Origin: Coemansia sp. RSA 487
Taxonomy: Eukaryota > Kickxellomycota > Kickxellomycetes > Kickxellales > Kickxellaceae
Reading direction: 5' to 3'
Assembly: GCA_027577595.1 (NCBI GenBank)
Contig: JANBRJ010000122.1
Location: 1-43,940, forward strand
DNA length: 43,940 bases
Both the position numbers and the translations under genes were made by a program. The notes beneath the pieces are model-generated. The model made no database searches. It saw only the letters and a list, made by a program, of their open reading frames with translations, and was not told where the DNA came from. Shown one piece after another: positions 32,559-42,329 of the stretch (within the stretch, counting starts at the first letter, position 1; each line of letters starts with the position of its first letter).

Positions 32559-34802
32559 ATGTCGGATACTTTGGAGCATAACGGCTGGGAAGGCACGTAC
32601 GTTGAGCGCCGGGCGTCATCCAAGGAGTGGCTCAAGGAGAACGTTATGCCGACACGCACAAAGACAGTCGCGTATGCGAAATCACTTTTCCCAATATTCA
32701 CATGGATATACCGGTACAACTGGACATGGTTCATCGGCGACCTCATTGCAGGCGCAACGGTGGGCGTGGTAGTAATCCCGCAAGGAATGGCGTACGCGAA
32801 ACTAGCGCAATTGCCACCCGAGTTTGGGCTCTACTCATCGTTCGTCGGATGCGCAATGTACTTTATGTTTGCGACAAGCAAGGATATCACGATTGGCCCC
32901 GTTGCAGTGATGTCGACGCTGATGGGACACATCTTGCAAGACGTGTTGCCAAAGCTTCCAGAATACAAGGATGAGCCGTGGATCATTGCCGGATGCATGT
33001 CGGTTGTATTGGGGTGTATCGTGAGTGCGCTTGGACTACTGCGACTCGGATTCATTGTTGACTTTATTCCGTTGCCAGCCATTGCAGCCTTTATGACGGG
33101 CTCTGCATTAAACATTGCAATGGGCCAGATTCCCACACTAATGGGCAACAATTCGGCCAAAGGATACAATACACGCGGCCCAACGTACCTGGTGTTTGGC
33201 AACTTCTTCAAGTACATTGGACACTGTGACATCAATGCGGCTATTGGTCTGACGGCGCTGTTCCTCTTGTATCTGATCCGCTGGGGGTGCAAATATGGGA
33301 CCCGCAGATGGCCAAAGTACGAAAAGGTGTTCTTCTTTGCCACGACGCTGCGCACCGCCTTTGTCATCCTCCTGTACACGCTGATCTCGTATCTCGCTAA
33401 CCGCAACCACCGCGACCACCCGCGCTTCTCGATCCTGGGCACCGTGCCACGCGGGTTCAAGCATATGCAAGTGCCGACAGTCAACTCGCACATTCTGTCG
33501 GTGGTCGCCGGCAAAATTCCGTCGGCAATCATTGTCCTTGTGATCGAACACATCTCGATCTCAAAGTCTTTTGGCCGCGTCAACAATTACACGATCAACC
33601 CAAATCAGGAGCTCATCGCCATAGGTGTAACAAACATCTTTGGACCCTTCTTTGGCGCATACCCGGCCACTGGTTCGTTCTCTCGCACTGCAATCAAATC
33701 CAAGGCTGGCGTGCGCACACCCTTGGCTGGTCTCATTACCGCTGCAATTGTCGTCATCGCCATATATGCATTGCCTCCTGTGTTCTACTACATTTCCAAC
33801 GCCCTCCTAGCGGCCGTCATCATCCATGCGGTGGGCGATTTGATTTCATCGCCAGCAACTATCCGCTCGTTCTGGCGCATCTCGCCGTTCGAATTCATCA
33901 TCTTTTGGGCTGGCGTCATCGTCAGCATCTTTAGCTCTATCGACAACGGCATTTACACATCGGTAGCAGCATCCGCTGCGCTTCTCCTGTTCCGCATCGC
34001 CAAGGCGCGCGGAAAGTTCATCGGTATAGTCCGTGTATACTCTCAGCTATCAGAGAACGCAAAGACTGCAATTGCTTCAAAGAGCTTGAAAGACGTGGAC
34101 ACTAGTGCAGAGGGTCGGCGTCGGGTCTTTATGTCGCTGGACGGCGTTGCTGAAGGTACCAACCCGTCGGTCAAACCTGAGGCACCTCCTGCCGGGATCT
34201 ACATTTACCGTCTGAACGAAGGATACCTGTATCCGAATGCCGTGCACTTTACCGACCATATGGTTGCAGAGATCAAGGCACAAACAAGACCAGGCATTCT
34301 GAATCCCTATGGGTCGCTGGGGAACAGGCCCTGGAACGATCCAGGTCCCCGCCACAAAACGGAATCCGATATCAACTCATCGCTTCCGCTTCTTCGTGCC
34401 GTCATCCTTGATTTCACTGGCGTGTCTAATGTCGATATTACGTCGATCCAGAACCTCATTGATGTGCGCAAACAGCTGGACCGCTATTCCGATAACGACG
34501 TGGCATGGCATTTCTCTGGTGTTGGCTCTCCGTGGGTTCGTCGTGCGCTGGTTGCTGGTGGATTTGGATCCTCGGACTCTGCCACCCGCACCGTATTCAG
34601 TGTTGCCAATGTTGGCGTATCTGAAGACAGGGACGTCGAGTGGCATCGCCACCAGCAGTCTGTGCAGAATAGAAAGCTTACAGCAGACAGGGAGCCTAGC
34701 ATTGAGTCGCTGGTTGTACCGATGCTGAGCGCCAAACATCCGCTATTCCATGTTGATTTGGACGAGGCACTGGCAGCTGCTGAACTGGAGCTCGGTCTAT
34801 AG
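32559..34802 (+). CDS. Sulfate permease, SulP family, with STAS domain
   Basis: 747 residues. SulP proteins carry sulfate into the cell, by proton symport in fungi. The N-terminus (MSDTLEHNGWEGTYVERRAS) is cytosolic. The membrane part begins with FIGDLIAGATVGVVVIPQGM AYA-type sequence, the SulP signature (about 60-85). It continues through GPVAVMSTLMG, the helix pair near VLVIEHISISKSFGR, and the conserved FGPFFGAYPATGSFSRTAIK region (about 362-384). After about residue 470 the protein is cytosolic. The STAS domain (about 540-700) has LRAVILDFTGVSNVDITSIQ, the usual D-x-[ST] area near the tip of the fold. Start choice: the next in-frame ATG upstream (32418) precedes the TATA box. Confidence 0.95.
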   Translation: MSDTLEHNGWEGTYVERRASSKEWLKENVMPTRTKTVAYAKSLFPIFTWIYRYNWTWFIGDLIAGATVGVVVIPQGMAYAKLAQLPPEFGLYSSFVGCAMYFMFATSKDITIGPVAVMSTLMGHILQDVLPKLPEYKDEPWIIAGCMSVVLGCIVSALGLLRLGFIVDFIPLPAIAAFMTGSALNIAMGQIPTLMGNNSAKGYNTRGPTYLVFGNFFKYIGHCDINAAIGLTALFLLYLIRWGCKYGTRRWPKYEKVFFFATTLRTAFVILLYTLISYLANRNHRDHPRFSILGTVPRGFKHMQVPTVNSHILSVVAGKIPSAIIVLVIEHISISKSFGRVNNYTINPNQELIAIGVTNIFGPFFGAYPATGSFSRTAIKSKAGVRTPLAGLITAAIVVIAIYALPPVFYYISNALLAAVIIHAVGDLISSPATIRSFWRISPFEFIIFWAGVIVSIFSSIDNGIYTSVAASAALLLFRIAKARGKFIGIVRVYSQLSENAKTAIASKSLKDVDTSAEGRRRVFMSLDGVAEGTNPSVKPEAPPAGIYIYRLNEGYLYPNAVHFTDHMVAEIKAQTRPGILNPYGSLGNRPWNDPGPRHKTESDINSSLPLLRAVILDFTGVSNVDITSIQNLIDVRKQLDRYSDNDVAWHFSGVGSPWVRRALVAGGFGSSDSATRTVFSVANVGVSEDRDVEWHRHQQSVQNRKLTADREPSIESLVVPMLSAKHPLFHVDLDEALAAAELELGL

Positions 34803-34869
34803 TTTATGCTGAATATCTCCAAATTATTGACAATAAAAAAGCATGTGTATTTTGAATAGAAAAAAAACC

Positions 34870-35742
34870 TCATTTAAAGAATCGTCTGAGTGGCGCCAAA
34901 AGCAATGCCCACATGCCTAACACTGCTACCTGGATCCACGAAAGTTCAAAGATCCATATGCGTCTAAACGTAACGCAGCCCATAATTGCATGTATCTTGC
35001 CGGCGCTTCCCAGATCTTCAATGCACCGCTCGACAGCATCGCACACTTGGTCAACAGACAGCATCAGCGCAGGCAGAATAGTCTTGTTGTTCTTGTGCTT
35101 GGGGTTATCGAGCACCATGGGCGTGCGCACAAAGTATGGCGCAACTGCAGAGACGCGTACCAGAGGAGCCAATGGAGCACATGATTTTGTCAGATGCAAG
35201 AGCCCTGCCTTTGCGGCGCCATAAATCTCGGCACCCACTGTAGGCGCCAACCCAGCCATCGATGCAACATTAACTACTACTGCTCTGGTAGTAGGATCTT
35301 GTTGGCTTCTTCTCTGAACATACTCGACGAATAGTCTTGTAGCTTCGATGGGTGCTTGCAAATTGACTGCAAGCATTGCTCTGATGTTTTCAAATGTCTC
35401 GCCTCCTTCGAATAGCTTGTAGGGCGAAGCAAGTCCTGCATTATTTATAAGAATATCGATTCGCCCGAATTCAAGAATCGTTTGGCTAAACATCTGAGAG
35501 ATCCCTTCCTTAGTGCTCAAATCAACTTGCACATACGCAGTGACTCTATCTCCATATATGTCGTTGGTTTCTTGCACGCTCTTGACCCCTATGTCAATGT
35601 GTTGCATGTCTACGAGCATCACACGTGCGCCTTTTTGAGCCAGTCGCTGGACTAGTCCTTTGCCGATACCGCCTAACGCACCCGTAACGATGACCACCTT
35701 GTTGTCAATCGAGTATTTGTTGTTGTTTCTCCAAAGGAACAT
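34870..35742 (-). CDS. Short-chain dehydrogenase/reductase with C-terminal membrane helix
   Basis: 290 residues, classical SDR. Cofactor site T20-G-A-L-G-G-I-G27; D45 at the end of strand 2 (VMLVDMQ) favours NAD(H) over NADP(H). N-N-A-G lies at 100-103. The catalytic set is Ser161 (NVASMAG), Tyr174 and Lys178 (Y-G-A-A-K). PYFVRTPMV follows, as in the usual P-x-x-V-x-T-P loop. The C-terminus adds a hydrophobic helix (IQVAVLGMWALLLAPL, about 268-284) ending in basic residues (RRFFK), so the enzyme is probably tail-anchored, for example in the ER or lipid-droplet membrane. That suggests a lipophilic substrate such as a retinoid, sterol or fatty alcohol. Substrate unknown. It converges on the sulfate permease gene with 67 bases between them. 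Confidence 0.9.
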   Translation of the reverse strand: MFLWRNNNKYSIDNKVVIVTGALGGIGKGLVQRLAQKGARVMLVDMQHIDIGVKSVQETNDIYGDRVTAYVQVDLSTKEGISQMFSQTILEFGRIDILINNAGLASPYKLFEGGETFENIRAMLAVNLQAPIEATRLFVEYVQRRSQQDPTTRAVVVNVASMAGLAPTVGAEIYGAAKAGLLHLTKSCAPLAPLVRVSAVAPYFVRTPMVLDNPKHKNNKTILPALMLSVDQVCDAVERCIEDLGSAGKIHAIMGCVTFRRIWIFELSWIQVAVLGMWALLLAPLRRFFK

Positions 35743-35996
35743 TTTTTATGATAGGCTAAAGTAAAGAGAAAAAGAGACAGAGATAGGAAGAGAGGTTCTT
35801 GGTATTTTCATGTGTGTGAACATTTTCACAAGCCAAACAATGACATTACTATTCTTTAGGATAAAAAAGGAAGCACATTACAAGCCTCTTTTAAATTCTC
35901 ATAATAGGTAGTGTGAAGGCCCAACTTTCATTCATTCAGGAGAACACATTGTGCTGTATAACATGTATTAATGGAAGTGAAATTAAATTATTTAAT

Positions 35997-38900
35997 TTAG
36001 CGCTTATCGACTTTGTATATCCTGGTCATAAATATGGTGAACATGATGTTGAACGCAGTAAATCCAATGAGGATACAAAAATTGCGCCAACGATGAGTAA
36101 ACGACCAGTTCATTTTACTATAGTATTCGTCGCCATTGCGGTACGGACAGTAGTTGCAGCTACCTGTGGCACCCATATCGCCAATGTACCCGTTAGCCGA
36201 CTGAAGCCACGACCCAGCAAACTGGCCACAGCTCTGGCCACTTGGAGGGCGGAACTGGAAAAAGTCGTACGATCTGCACTGAATCGGTTTACCGTGCAAA
36301 TCATTGGTAATAACACCCTCAATGTAGTAAGTGTATGGTGACATGTAGTACATCCAGCGACGCCAGAACAAGGGCATTTGTGGGTACGGAATGGTGACAC
36401 CACAGAACAGTGTCATCATTGTAGTGAATATCGGATTCAGCATCGATGCCACCACGTCGTTTGGCGAAAACGCGGCTATCGCCTGGCCGATGGTTACCGA
36501 GAATATGCCCAACGCTATGTATGCAATGTAAAAATACCCTGTGCGGTTAGCAAGCGAGTTGAGTCCCACCAGCCAGTAGAAGCACACAAAGAACACAGTG
36601 TTACTGAGTATGGCAAATGGCCATTCGGTCAAGATGATGGCAAACGTGAAGGCTTCCCATCCATACTGGTTTGTCGACGACTCGCGGCTGTAGTAGAGTC
36701 GCTGTCGGAGGAACTGCGGCTGCACTTGGTTGATAACAAGGATCGATAGGACTGCGGTCTCGAAGATGGCAAAGATAATGTTCTGCGTATCGGCAACACC
36801 ATTTCCCGTGTTGATAAACGAGAAGCCGACAGCCAGCGCACAAATGATCTGCAACGCCAAACGTGTGAGATTGTACTGCAAGTCGCGCCAATGTGAGCGC
36901 AACATGCGTCGAGTGACTATCTGGAGCTGGAACGGCAAACTGCGCGCGTACTTTGACGTATCATCAACATCGCCGGCATGGTAGTTTGCAGACTCTTCCG
37001 CCAGTTGGTCGATTTCAGCCAGCACCGCTTGCTTTTCCTCAGAATCGTTCCATACCTGCGACCAATCGATGCCCGATGCCTTGCTGCCTGCAACATCCAG
37101 AATGTACTCGGCCGGGTTCGCTGTTGGAGGGCACCGCTCTGCACCGTTGCGCTCAAAGTACTGGATCAGCGTCTGTGCATCTTCGCCAATGTCACCAAAG
37201 TACACGGTATGGCCGCCCCGCACAAGAAGCAAGAGGCGGTCGAATTGCTCAAACAGAAGCGCCGACGGCTGATGGATTGTACACAGAATCGTCTGCCCCG
37301 CAGCCACTAGCCGCCGCATGAACCGCACAATCGAGTACGACGCTTGCGCATCAAGCCCCGAAGTCGGCTCATCGAGGAACAGAATGCGGGGCTTCGCCAC
37401 CAGCTCGACACCAATTGTCAGCCGCTTGCGCTCCTCCAGCGATATCCCCTGGTTCGACTCTGGGTCGCCCACCAGACAGTCAGCGATGTCGTCCAGTCCA
37501 AGCAGTTGGATAACGTATTCGACGTAGGCGTTGCGCTCGTGTGCAGACGTCGACGAGGACCTGCGTAGCGCCGCAGAGAACTGCAGCGCCTCGCGTACCG
37601 TTGCCTTGGGGTTGTGCACATCCAGCTGCTCGCAATATCCCGTGATACGGCGGAAACTCTCGGGCTGTGCACGCCCATTCATCAGCATCTCACCCTTTAG
37701 AGACCCGATCGTCTTGCGTTGGGAGAGCGCGTCTAGAAGGGTTGTCTTGCCCGCACCCGATGACCCCATAAGCGCCGTCATCGTTCCAGGCCTGATGTAC
37801 CCAGAGACGCCGTGGAGAAGCTGCCTGTCGCCGCCCTTGACAGGGACAGTGTAGTCCACATCCTTCCACGTATACGTTGTTCCATCTTTAGTAATATCCT
37901 CGTCGTCTCTCTCGTTTGACTCGGGCTCCAACGTCTTTGGCTTGTATCTCTTGTATACGTTGATAGTATAGCCTGTGTTTCCATACTCTACAAACTCCAT
38001 CACAGCAGCAATGAGGAACACAAAGACCAGCCAGTACCCAATCACAGCGAGAAAGTCCTTCCATTCGTCTTTGACGTGGATGCTGTAGTTTTTCTCGAGA
38101 TAGTCACGGCCGCGCACAAACAGCTGGCCTGGAACGGCCCCCGAAATCGTGCATACTTGGTTTGCGATATCGGCGCCCTTGGGGACTAGACTGTGCGGAG
38201 CGCACGGGTACCGCATGTTGCGGTACTCGTTGGATACCAGAGCCTTGAACCCATATGCAAGCGGATTGGTCCAGTAGATCCATTTGAAGTAGTTGTGCAT
38301 GTGGGGCGGCGGAATCAGATACCCCACATAGAGGATCATGAACAGCAGGCAGATGCCCGATATTGTGTGGCCAACATCTACGTTGGGGGAAATGTTGCCG
38401 ATAAGGCGGAAGAACGCCGTCAGACACAGTGCCCCGATATACAGGAAAAGGAGAAACGCCAGGAAGTGGCCAGCCGTGCGCTGCAGCGCAGTCGCCCAGT
38501 ACAGGATGGCGCCAAACACAACGACTTGGAACAGCATGAACGGCGTATCGACTAGCGTCTGTGCCAGCGAGAGGGCTGCCGGATGGTACATTGCCAGCCC
38601 CTTGTGCTTGTACACGACCTGGCGTCCCGTTACAGCCTTTGGGATCTCAGCCATTGACGTCAGCGAATTGAACAGCAGCGCAAAGAACAGCACACCACCG
38701 CGCGTAAAGAAACTGTCGGTGTTATGCGGCAGGCGGATAAACAGCGTGCCGACGATGATGGCAAACGAAATGTTGTAGATGACCTTGAAGACGATCTGCG
38801 TCTTGTTTCCTAGAAAAATCTCCCACTCACGGATGATCAGCAAGTAGAACTGGAAGAGGAATGTTGTTGTGTATGGCGACTTTTTGCGGAAGTGCAGGCG

Positions 38901-40229
38901 TGAGGTGCCCATCTTGGTTCTGTCGATGAATGTGCGCAACTCAGACGGCCTGTTGTCTGTCTGGATCTGCTCATAAAGCTCCTTGGCGTCCTGCATTGTC
39001 TGCTCATACTCGGGCGACTGGATCCACAGCTGCTCAAACTCCTCAGCAGTCTTTGGTGCGCGCTCCTCCCATCCCGGCCGGACTCGGCGCTCGTGCAGCT
39101 GCGTAATGCCCGTCAAAAAGTCTGAGGTTGTTTGGCGCTTGGGCTTGTCGATGCCAATCGAGTGAAAGTAGCCGACAGCTTTGTCGATTGGCCCAAAGTA
39201 TATTTGCCTTCCTTCGTCGATCACCATTACTTTATCGAATAGCTGGTAGATGCTCTCCGAAGCCTGGTAGATTGTCGCCACCACCGATTTTTGCAGTAGA
39301 TCGGCGTTGATACGCAACGATCGCACATAGTCGAGCGCCGAACTCGAGTCCAGACCGCGCGTGCTGCCATCCCATACATCCACTGACGCCCCCGATGCCA
39401 CTTGCTCGGCAATGCTGACGCGCTTGCGCTCACCTCCCGATACGCCGCGCAAAAACGCATTGCCAACGATGGTGTCAGCGCATCCTTTCAGTCCATACAT
39501 GTCAAGCAGCATGTCCATAAACTCGCGTCTGTATCTCTCGGGGTCTGGCAGCACTTGGCGGCTCGGGATCTTGCAGTTTATTGCAAACTCGAGCGTCTTG
39601 CGCACAGTCAGGGTCGGAAAATGCACATCGTCTTCCTGGTTGTAAGCAACTTCGCCACGGTAGTGCCTTGCTACCTCCTTTGGTGTCAATCCACCATATA
39701 GCACCGTGCCGTCGATGCGTGTGTATGTTTTGCGCTGGTTTCCAAGCACACGCAAAAGCGTCGAGCATCCGGAGCCCGGCCTGCCCAGAACAAGCAGCAT
39801 CTCGCCGTCGGCTACTGAGCCTGTGATCTTGTGGAGTAGATGCCTTTTGTTGCTCATCGACGAAAGCAGATGGAACACGCCAAACCCGCGCACGCTCGAC
39901 TTTATAAACTTGTACATCGGCGTAATAAGTGACGCAATGTGCTTGTTGGACACGTCCGATCCGTAGACATCGAGGTCCTTGAATACAAGGCCGAATCTCT
40001 TGGCAAACGGAGGACCCTTTCTCTGCCTACGCTGCAGCCACGACTGGAGATCAAATGCCTCTGGTGGTGCTTCGGCAGCCTCCTCTTCTTCTTCGCCAGC
40101 ATATGTGCGCTGTATCGTTTGGAAGCGAGAAGTAGCACGGGAGATGCTAACATGGAGTGGCTCTCCAAAAGACGTGGTCTTTTCGATTGGAACTGATTGA
40201 ATATCGACACTGCTATTATTAGAGGACAT
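35997..40229 (-). CDS. PDR-type full-size ABC transporter (ABCG), drug or lipid efflux
   Basis: 1410 residues with the reverse (NBD-TMD) twice order of fungal pleiotropic drug resistance pumps. NBD1: Walker A GRPGSGCST (149-157, with Cys in place of Lys, normal for fungal PDR), signature VSGGE (263-267), and Walker B region SVDVWDGSTRGLD (282-294). NBD2: Walker A GSSGAGKTT at about 822-830 with intact Lys, a degenerate signature (ISLEERKRLTIG) and Walker B ILFLDEPTSGLDAQ (about 950). So one composite ATP site is catalytic and the other is degenerate, as in Pdr5. Each half has a six-helix ABC2 domain. PDR motifs near the TMDs include YWTNPLAYGFKALVSNEYRN. Plasma-membrane export of xenobiotics or lipids is expected. 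Its promoter has a direct repeat flanking the TATA box. Confidence 0.97.
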   Translation of the reverse strand: MSSNNSSVDIQSVPIEKTTSFGEPLHVSISRATSRFQTIQRTYAGEEEEEAAEAPPEAFDLQSWLQRRQRKGPPFAKRFGLVFKDLDVYGSDVSNKHIASLITPMYKFIKSSVRGFGVFHLLSSMSNKRHLLHKITGSVADGEMLLVLGRPGSGCSTLLRVLGNQRKTYTRIDGTVLYGGLTPKEVARHYRGEVAYNQEDDVHFPTLTVRKTLEFAINCKIPSRQVLPDPERYRREFMDMLLDMYGLKGCADTIVGNAFLRGVSGGERKRVSIAEQVASGASVDVWDGSTRGLDSSSALDYVRSLRINADLLQKSVVATIYQASESIYQLFDKVMVIDEGRQIYFGPIDKAVGYFHSIGIDKPKRQTTSDFLTGITQLHERRVRPGWEERAPKTAEEFEQLWIQSPEYEQTMQDAKELYEQIQTDNRPSELRTFIDRTKMGTSRLHFRKKSPYTTTFLFQFYLLIIREWEIFLGNKTQIVFKVIYNISFAIIVGTLFIRLPHNTDSFFTRGGVLFFALLFNSLTSMAEIPKAVTGRQVVYKHKGLAMYHPAALSLAQTLVDTPFMLFQVVVFGAILYWATALQRTAGHFLAFLLFLYIGALCLTAFFRLIGNISPNVDVGHTISGICLLFMILYVGYLIPPPHMHNYFKWIYWTNPLAYGFKALVSNEYRNMRYPCAPHSLVPKGADIANQVCTISGAVPGQLFVRGRDYLEKNYSIHVKDEWKDFLAVIGYWLVFVFLIAAVMEFVEYGNTGYTINVYKRYKPKTLEPESNERDDEDITKDGTTYTWKDVDYTVPVKGGDRQLLHGVSGYIRPGTMTALMGSSGAGKTTLLDALSQRKTIGSLKGEMLMNGRAQPESFRRITGYCEQLDVHNPKATVREALQFSAALRRSSSTSAHERNAYVEYVIQLLGLDDIADCLVGDPESNQGISLEERKRLTIGVELVAKPRILFLDEPTSGLDAQASYSIVRFMRRLVAAGQTILCTIHQPSALLFEQFDRLLLLVRGGHTVYFGDIGEDAQTLIQYFERNGAERCPPTANPAEYILDVAGSKASGIDWSQVWNDSEEKQAVLAEIDQLAEESANYHAGDVDDTSKYARSLPFQLQIVTRRMLRSHWRDLQYNLTRLALQIICALAVGFSFINTGNGVADTQNIIFAIFETAVLSILVINQVQPQFLRQRLYYSRESSTNQYGWEAFTFAIILTEWPFAILSNTVFFVCFYWLVGLNSLANRTGYFYIAYIALGIFSVTIGQAIAAFSPNDVVASMLNPIFTTMMTLFCGVTIPYPQMPLFWRRWMYYMSPYTYYIEGVITNDLHGKPIQCRSYDFFQFRPPSGQSCGQFAGSWLQSANGYIGDMGATGSCNYCPYRNGDEYYSKMNWSFTHRWRNFCILIGFTAFNIMFTIFMTRIYKVDKR

Positions 40230-40280
40230 TATATTTGGGGTACTATCGTTAAGCTGAGTAGAGGGTTTCCCTTGTTTGTA

Positions 40281-40328
40281 TACAAAGTGCCAAGTTTGAT
40301 TTATTTATACATAGTGCCAATGTTTGAT
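40281..40328. repeat. Direct repeat in the ABC transporter promoter
   Basis: TACAAAGTGCCAAGTTTGAT (40281-40300) recurs as TACATAGTGCCAATGTTTGAT (40308-40328), with one substitution and one inserted base. The copies flank the TATA element and lie 52-99 bases before the ATG at 40229. A paired operator-like site is likely, but the factor is unknown. Confidence 0.6.
40302..40309 (-). promoter_or_regulatory. TATA box (TATAAATA) of the ABC transporter gene
   Basis: On the minus strand 73 bases before the ATG at 40229, sitting between the two direct-repeat copies. Confidence 0.55.
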
Positions 40329-40872
40329 CAGCGATCGGGCTGTTTGTCGGAAAGATGTTTTCACTAGTACTATCAGTCTAGAATATGACATTTATTTTTG
40401 TTTCACATTTTATTGTTATGAAACCATGCGCATCTCAACATCCTATTTTCAATATTTTTAGTTTTATTTTATAAGCTTTTATTTTGCGCCGGTGCTACAA
40501 GGTTTCAAAAGGATATTGATTCTGGTGGTGTTATTCTGAACTGGCCATTACCGGATTTAGGTTAGTGTGCAGACGTACTGGTCGATGGGTAATACTAGAT
40601 AGCAAAGCTTCGTGATTGATAGAATTGACGAGTGTTGTAAAAGCTGCATCTTTAGTATTTTCACAAAATGGTCCGGGATTGAATTATCAAAGCTGAAAAA
40701 GGTGGGGAGGGCTAGACCGCTCTGTAGGAGAAAGGCGCATTTTTAAAAAAAAAAAAACGTTTGGTGATTGCTACGTTCGATCAGTAACCTCTGAGCAAAA
40801 CAAAAATCCAGTCGCTCGTCTCTCTTTTTCTGTAATTTCATTTGGCTGGCTTTTTGCTTCCAACTCTTGATA

Positions 40873-41004
40873 ATGAATAATCGACAGCTAGAAAACGGTG
40901 CAGGCTACGGAACAGTGCCAGTCAAAATTACATTGACGGTATCCGATTCGTCTTTAAAGGGCTCTCTCAAAAGGAAGCGCAATGCTTATGTTTCAAAATA
41001 TTGA
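40873..41004 (+). CDS. Possible short peptide or orphan first exon
   Basis: 43 codons, beginning MNNRQLENGAGYGTVPVKIT and ending in a basic stretch (KGSLKRKRNAYVSKY). Codon choice and the T/C-rich leader before the ATG look gene-like, but I recognise no family and find no convincing continuation downstream. It may be a small gene, a leftover exon of a decayed gene, or chance. Confidence 0.22.
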   Translation: MNNRQLENGAGYGTVPVKITLTVSDSSLKGSLKRKRNAYVSKY

Positions 41005-41658
41005 ATATTCAAACGTTAAGGAAACGATATGCCAATAACTGTAGCACTTGCAACGCAGACCTAAACTCTCAGCACATTTTACTTACCCCAAGCAAACAGA
41101 TGGCTGTAACTTTGGTGGGTAGTAGTTCTAGCGCCTTCATATTCAATTAGACTGCCAATAGCCACTCAGTCAGATTCACGTAGAATGACGCCGTCATTCC
41201 TTCAAGGTCGCCAAGTAGTCAATCAGTCCGATGCATTGAATGACGGTATTGTCGTTTGTGCTCGAAGAATAGATGAAACTGACAATCGAAACGCTTTTCT
41301 TGAGAATAGCCCTTTTCCCTCTCCTTTCTGCAAAAACTTCTTTTTCTTTTTGGATTTCTACATTCTTTTTCCTAAATTTAGAATTAATGGATTCTCTTGC
41401 TATTATGATACTCTAGATTGCATAAATTAGAACGTAGCACCAATTGCTAATTGTCGGAATTTCACTCGCGGTACCCGAGACCAATGCGCAACAGCAAATT
41501 ATACTGAGGTATCTGGCATTGCCGTTGGCCGTATGTAGAAACTTTTACCTGCTCGTTGTTAATGTTAGCTTGGGCGGACTATAAACGGCAGCAGTTTGTA
41601 TATTGCTTGTGTCTAGATCACATCAACATGGGGAGCTGATATTCTGAGCTTTACAACA

Positions 41659-41686
41659 GTGGCAGCCAGCTAATTCTGCTGCCACT
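41659..41686. repeat. Perfect hairpin, 9-bp stem
   Basis: GTGGCAGC (41659-41666) and GCTGCCAC (41678-41685); the stem extends to 9 bp with 41658/41686. 11-base loop. Confidence 0.6.
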
Positions 41687-41717
41687 CTAGTGCTTCTGCT
41701 GCTACGAGTGGATTCGG

Positions 41718-41743
41718 GGTGGCTGATAAAAGTCACAGCCACC
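41718..41743. repeat. Perfect hairpin, 8-bp stem
   Basis: GGTGGCTG (41718-41725) pairs with CAGCCACC (41736-41743) across a 10-base loop. It lies 31 bases after the previous hairpin, and both stems contain GTGGC. Confidence 0.6.
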
Positions 41744-42329
41744 AGAAATAGATAGCATGGCCGCCAAATCCGTTTGTTTCATGTGAGGATAACACTTAGT
41801 ACATGGCCAACATTGTGATACCGATCCCTTCAGCTAGCAGCTTCTACGAGGTCAGAATTGCCGCCGCAAGTATCAGAATTATGGAATTGTATGTCAGAGA
41901 AACAATGTGTGCCATCTCTTCCACACATAGTTGCAGCGACTGACAATTTCCGCTAATCAGCAATTATGATGGCTTTGCTGCAAAAAAAAAAACAGCTTGG
42001 CACAACAGCCGTGGTCGCTACATTTCAAGAGATACAATTGAGCCACTGACAACTTAGTCTCAGAGGTAGGTAGACCGCCCCTTACGGCTATCAGACCCAG
42101 AACCAGACCCTAATAAGATATATTCTTGACTGCGTGGATGAGCATGGTGGCAATGTGCGGTTTATCCATGTCGGTAGACACATTGGCATCCACGGCAATG
42201 AAGAAACTTATTTCTTAACTGTTCAGGGCACCATCTGGCACTAGTACTACCATTAGCGCTCTCAATTTTCTCACAGTAAAAGTATAATATACTCTATATT
42301 CTATTTGTCTATTATAGCAAGGGAACTCA

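Larger units (their letters stand above)
40230..42329. other. Gene-poor stretch, 2.1 kb
   Basis: Longest stretch without a clear gene. It holds the ABC transporter promoter (40281-40328), a 43-codon frame at 40873-41004, a short palindrome (41183-41199), two perfect hairpins (41659-41743) and a short coding-like trace on the minus strand near 42112-42214. No tRNA or rRNA recognised. It may be decayed sequence. Confidence 0.5.
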
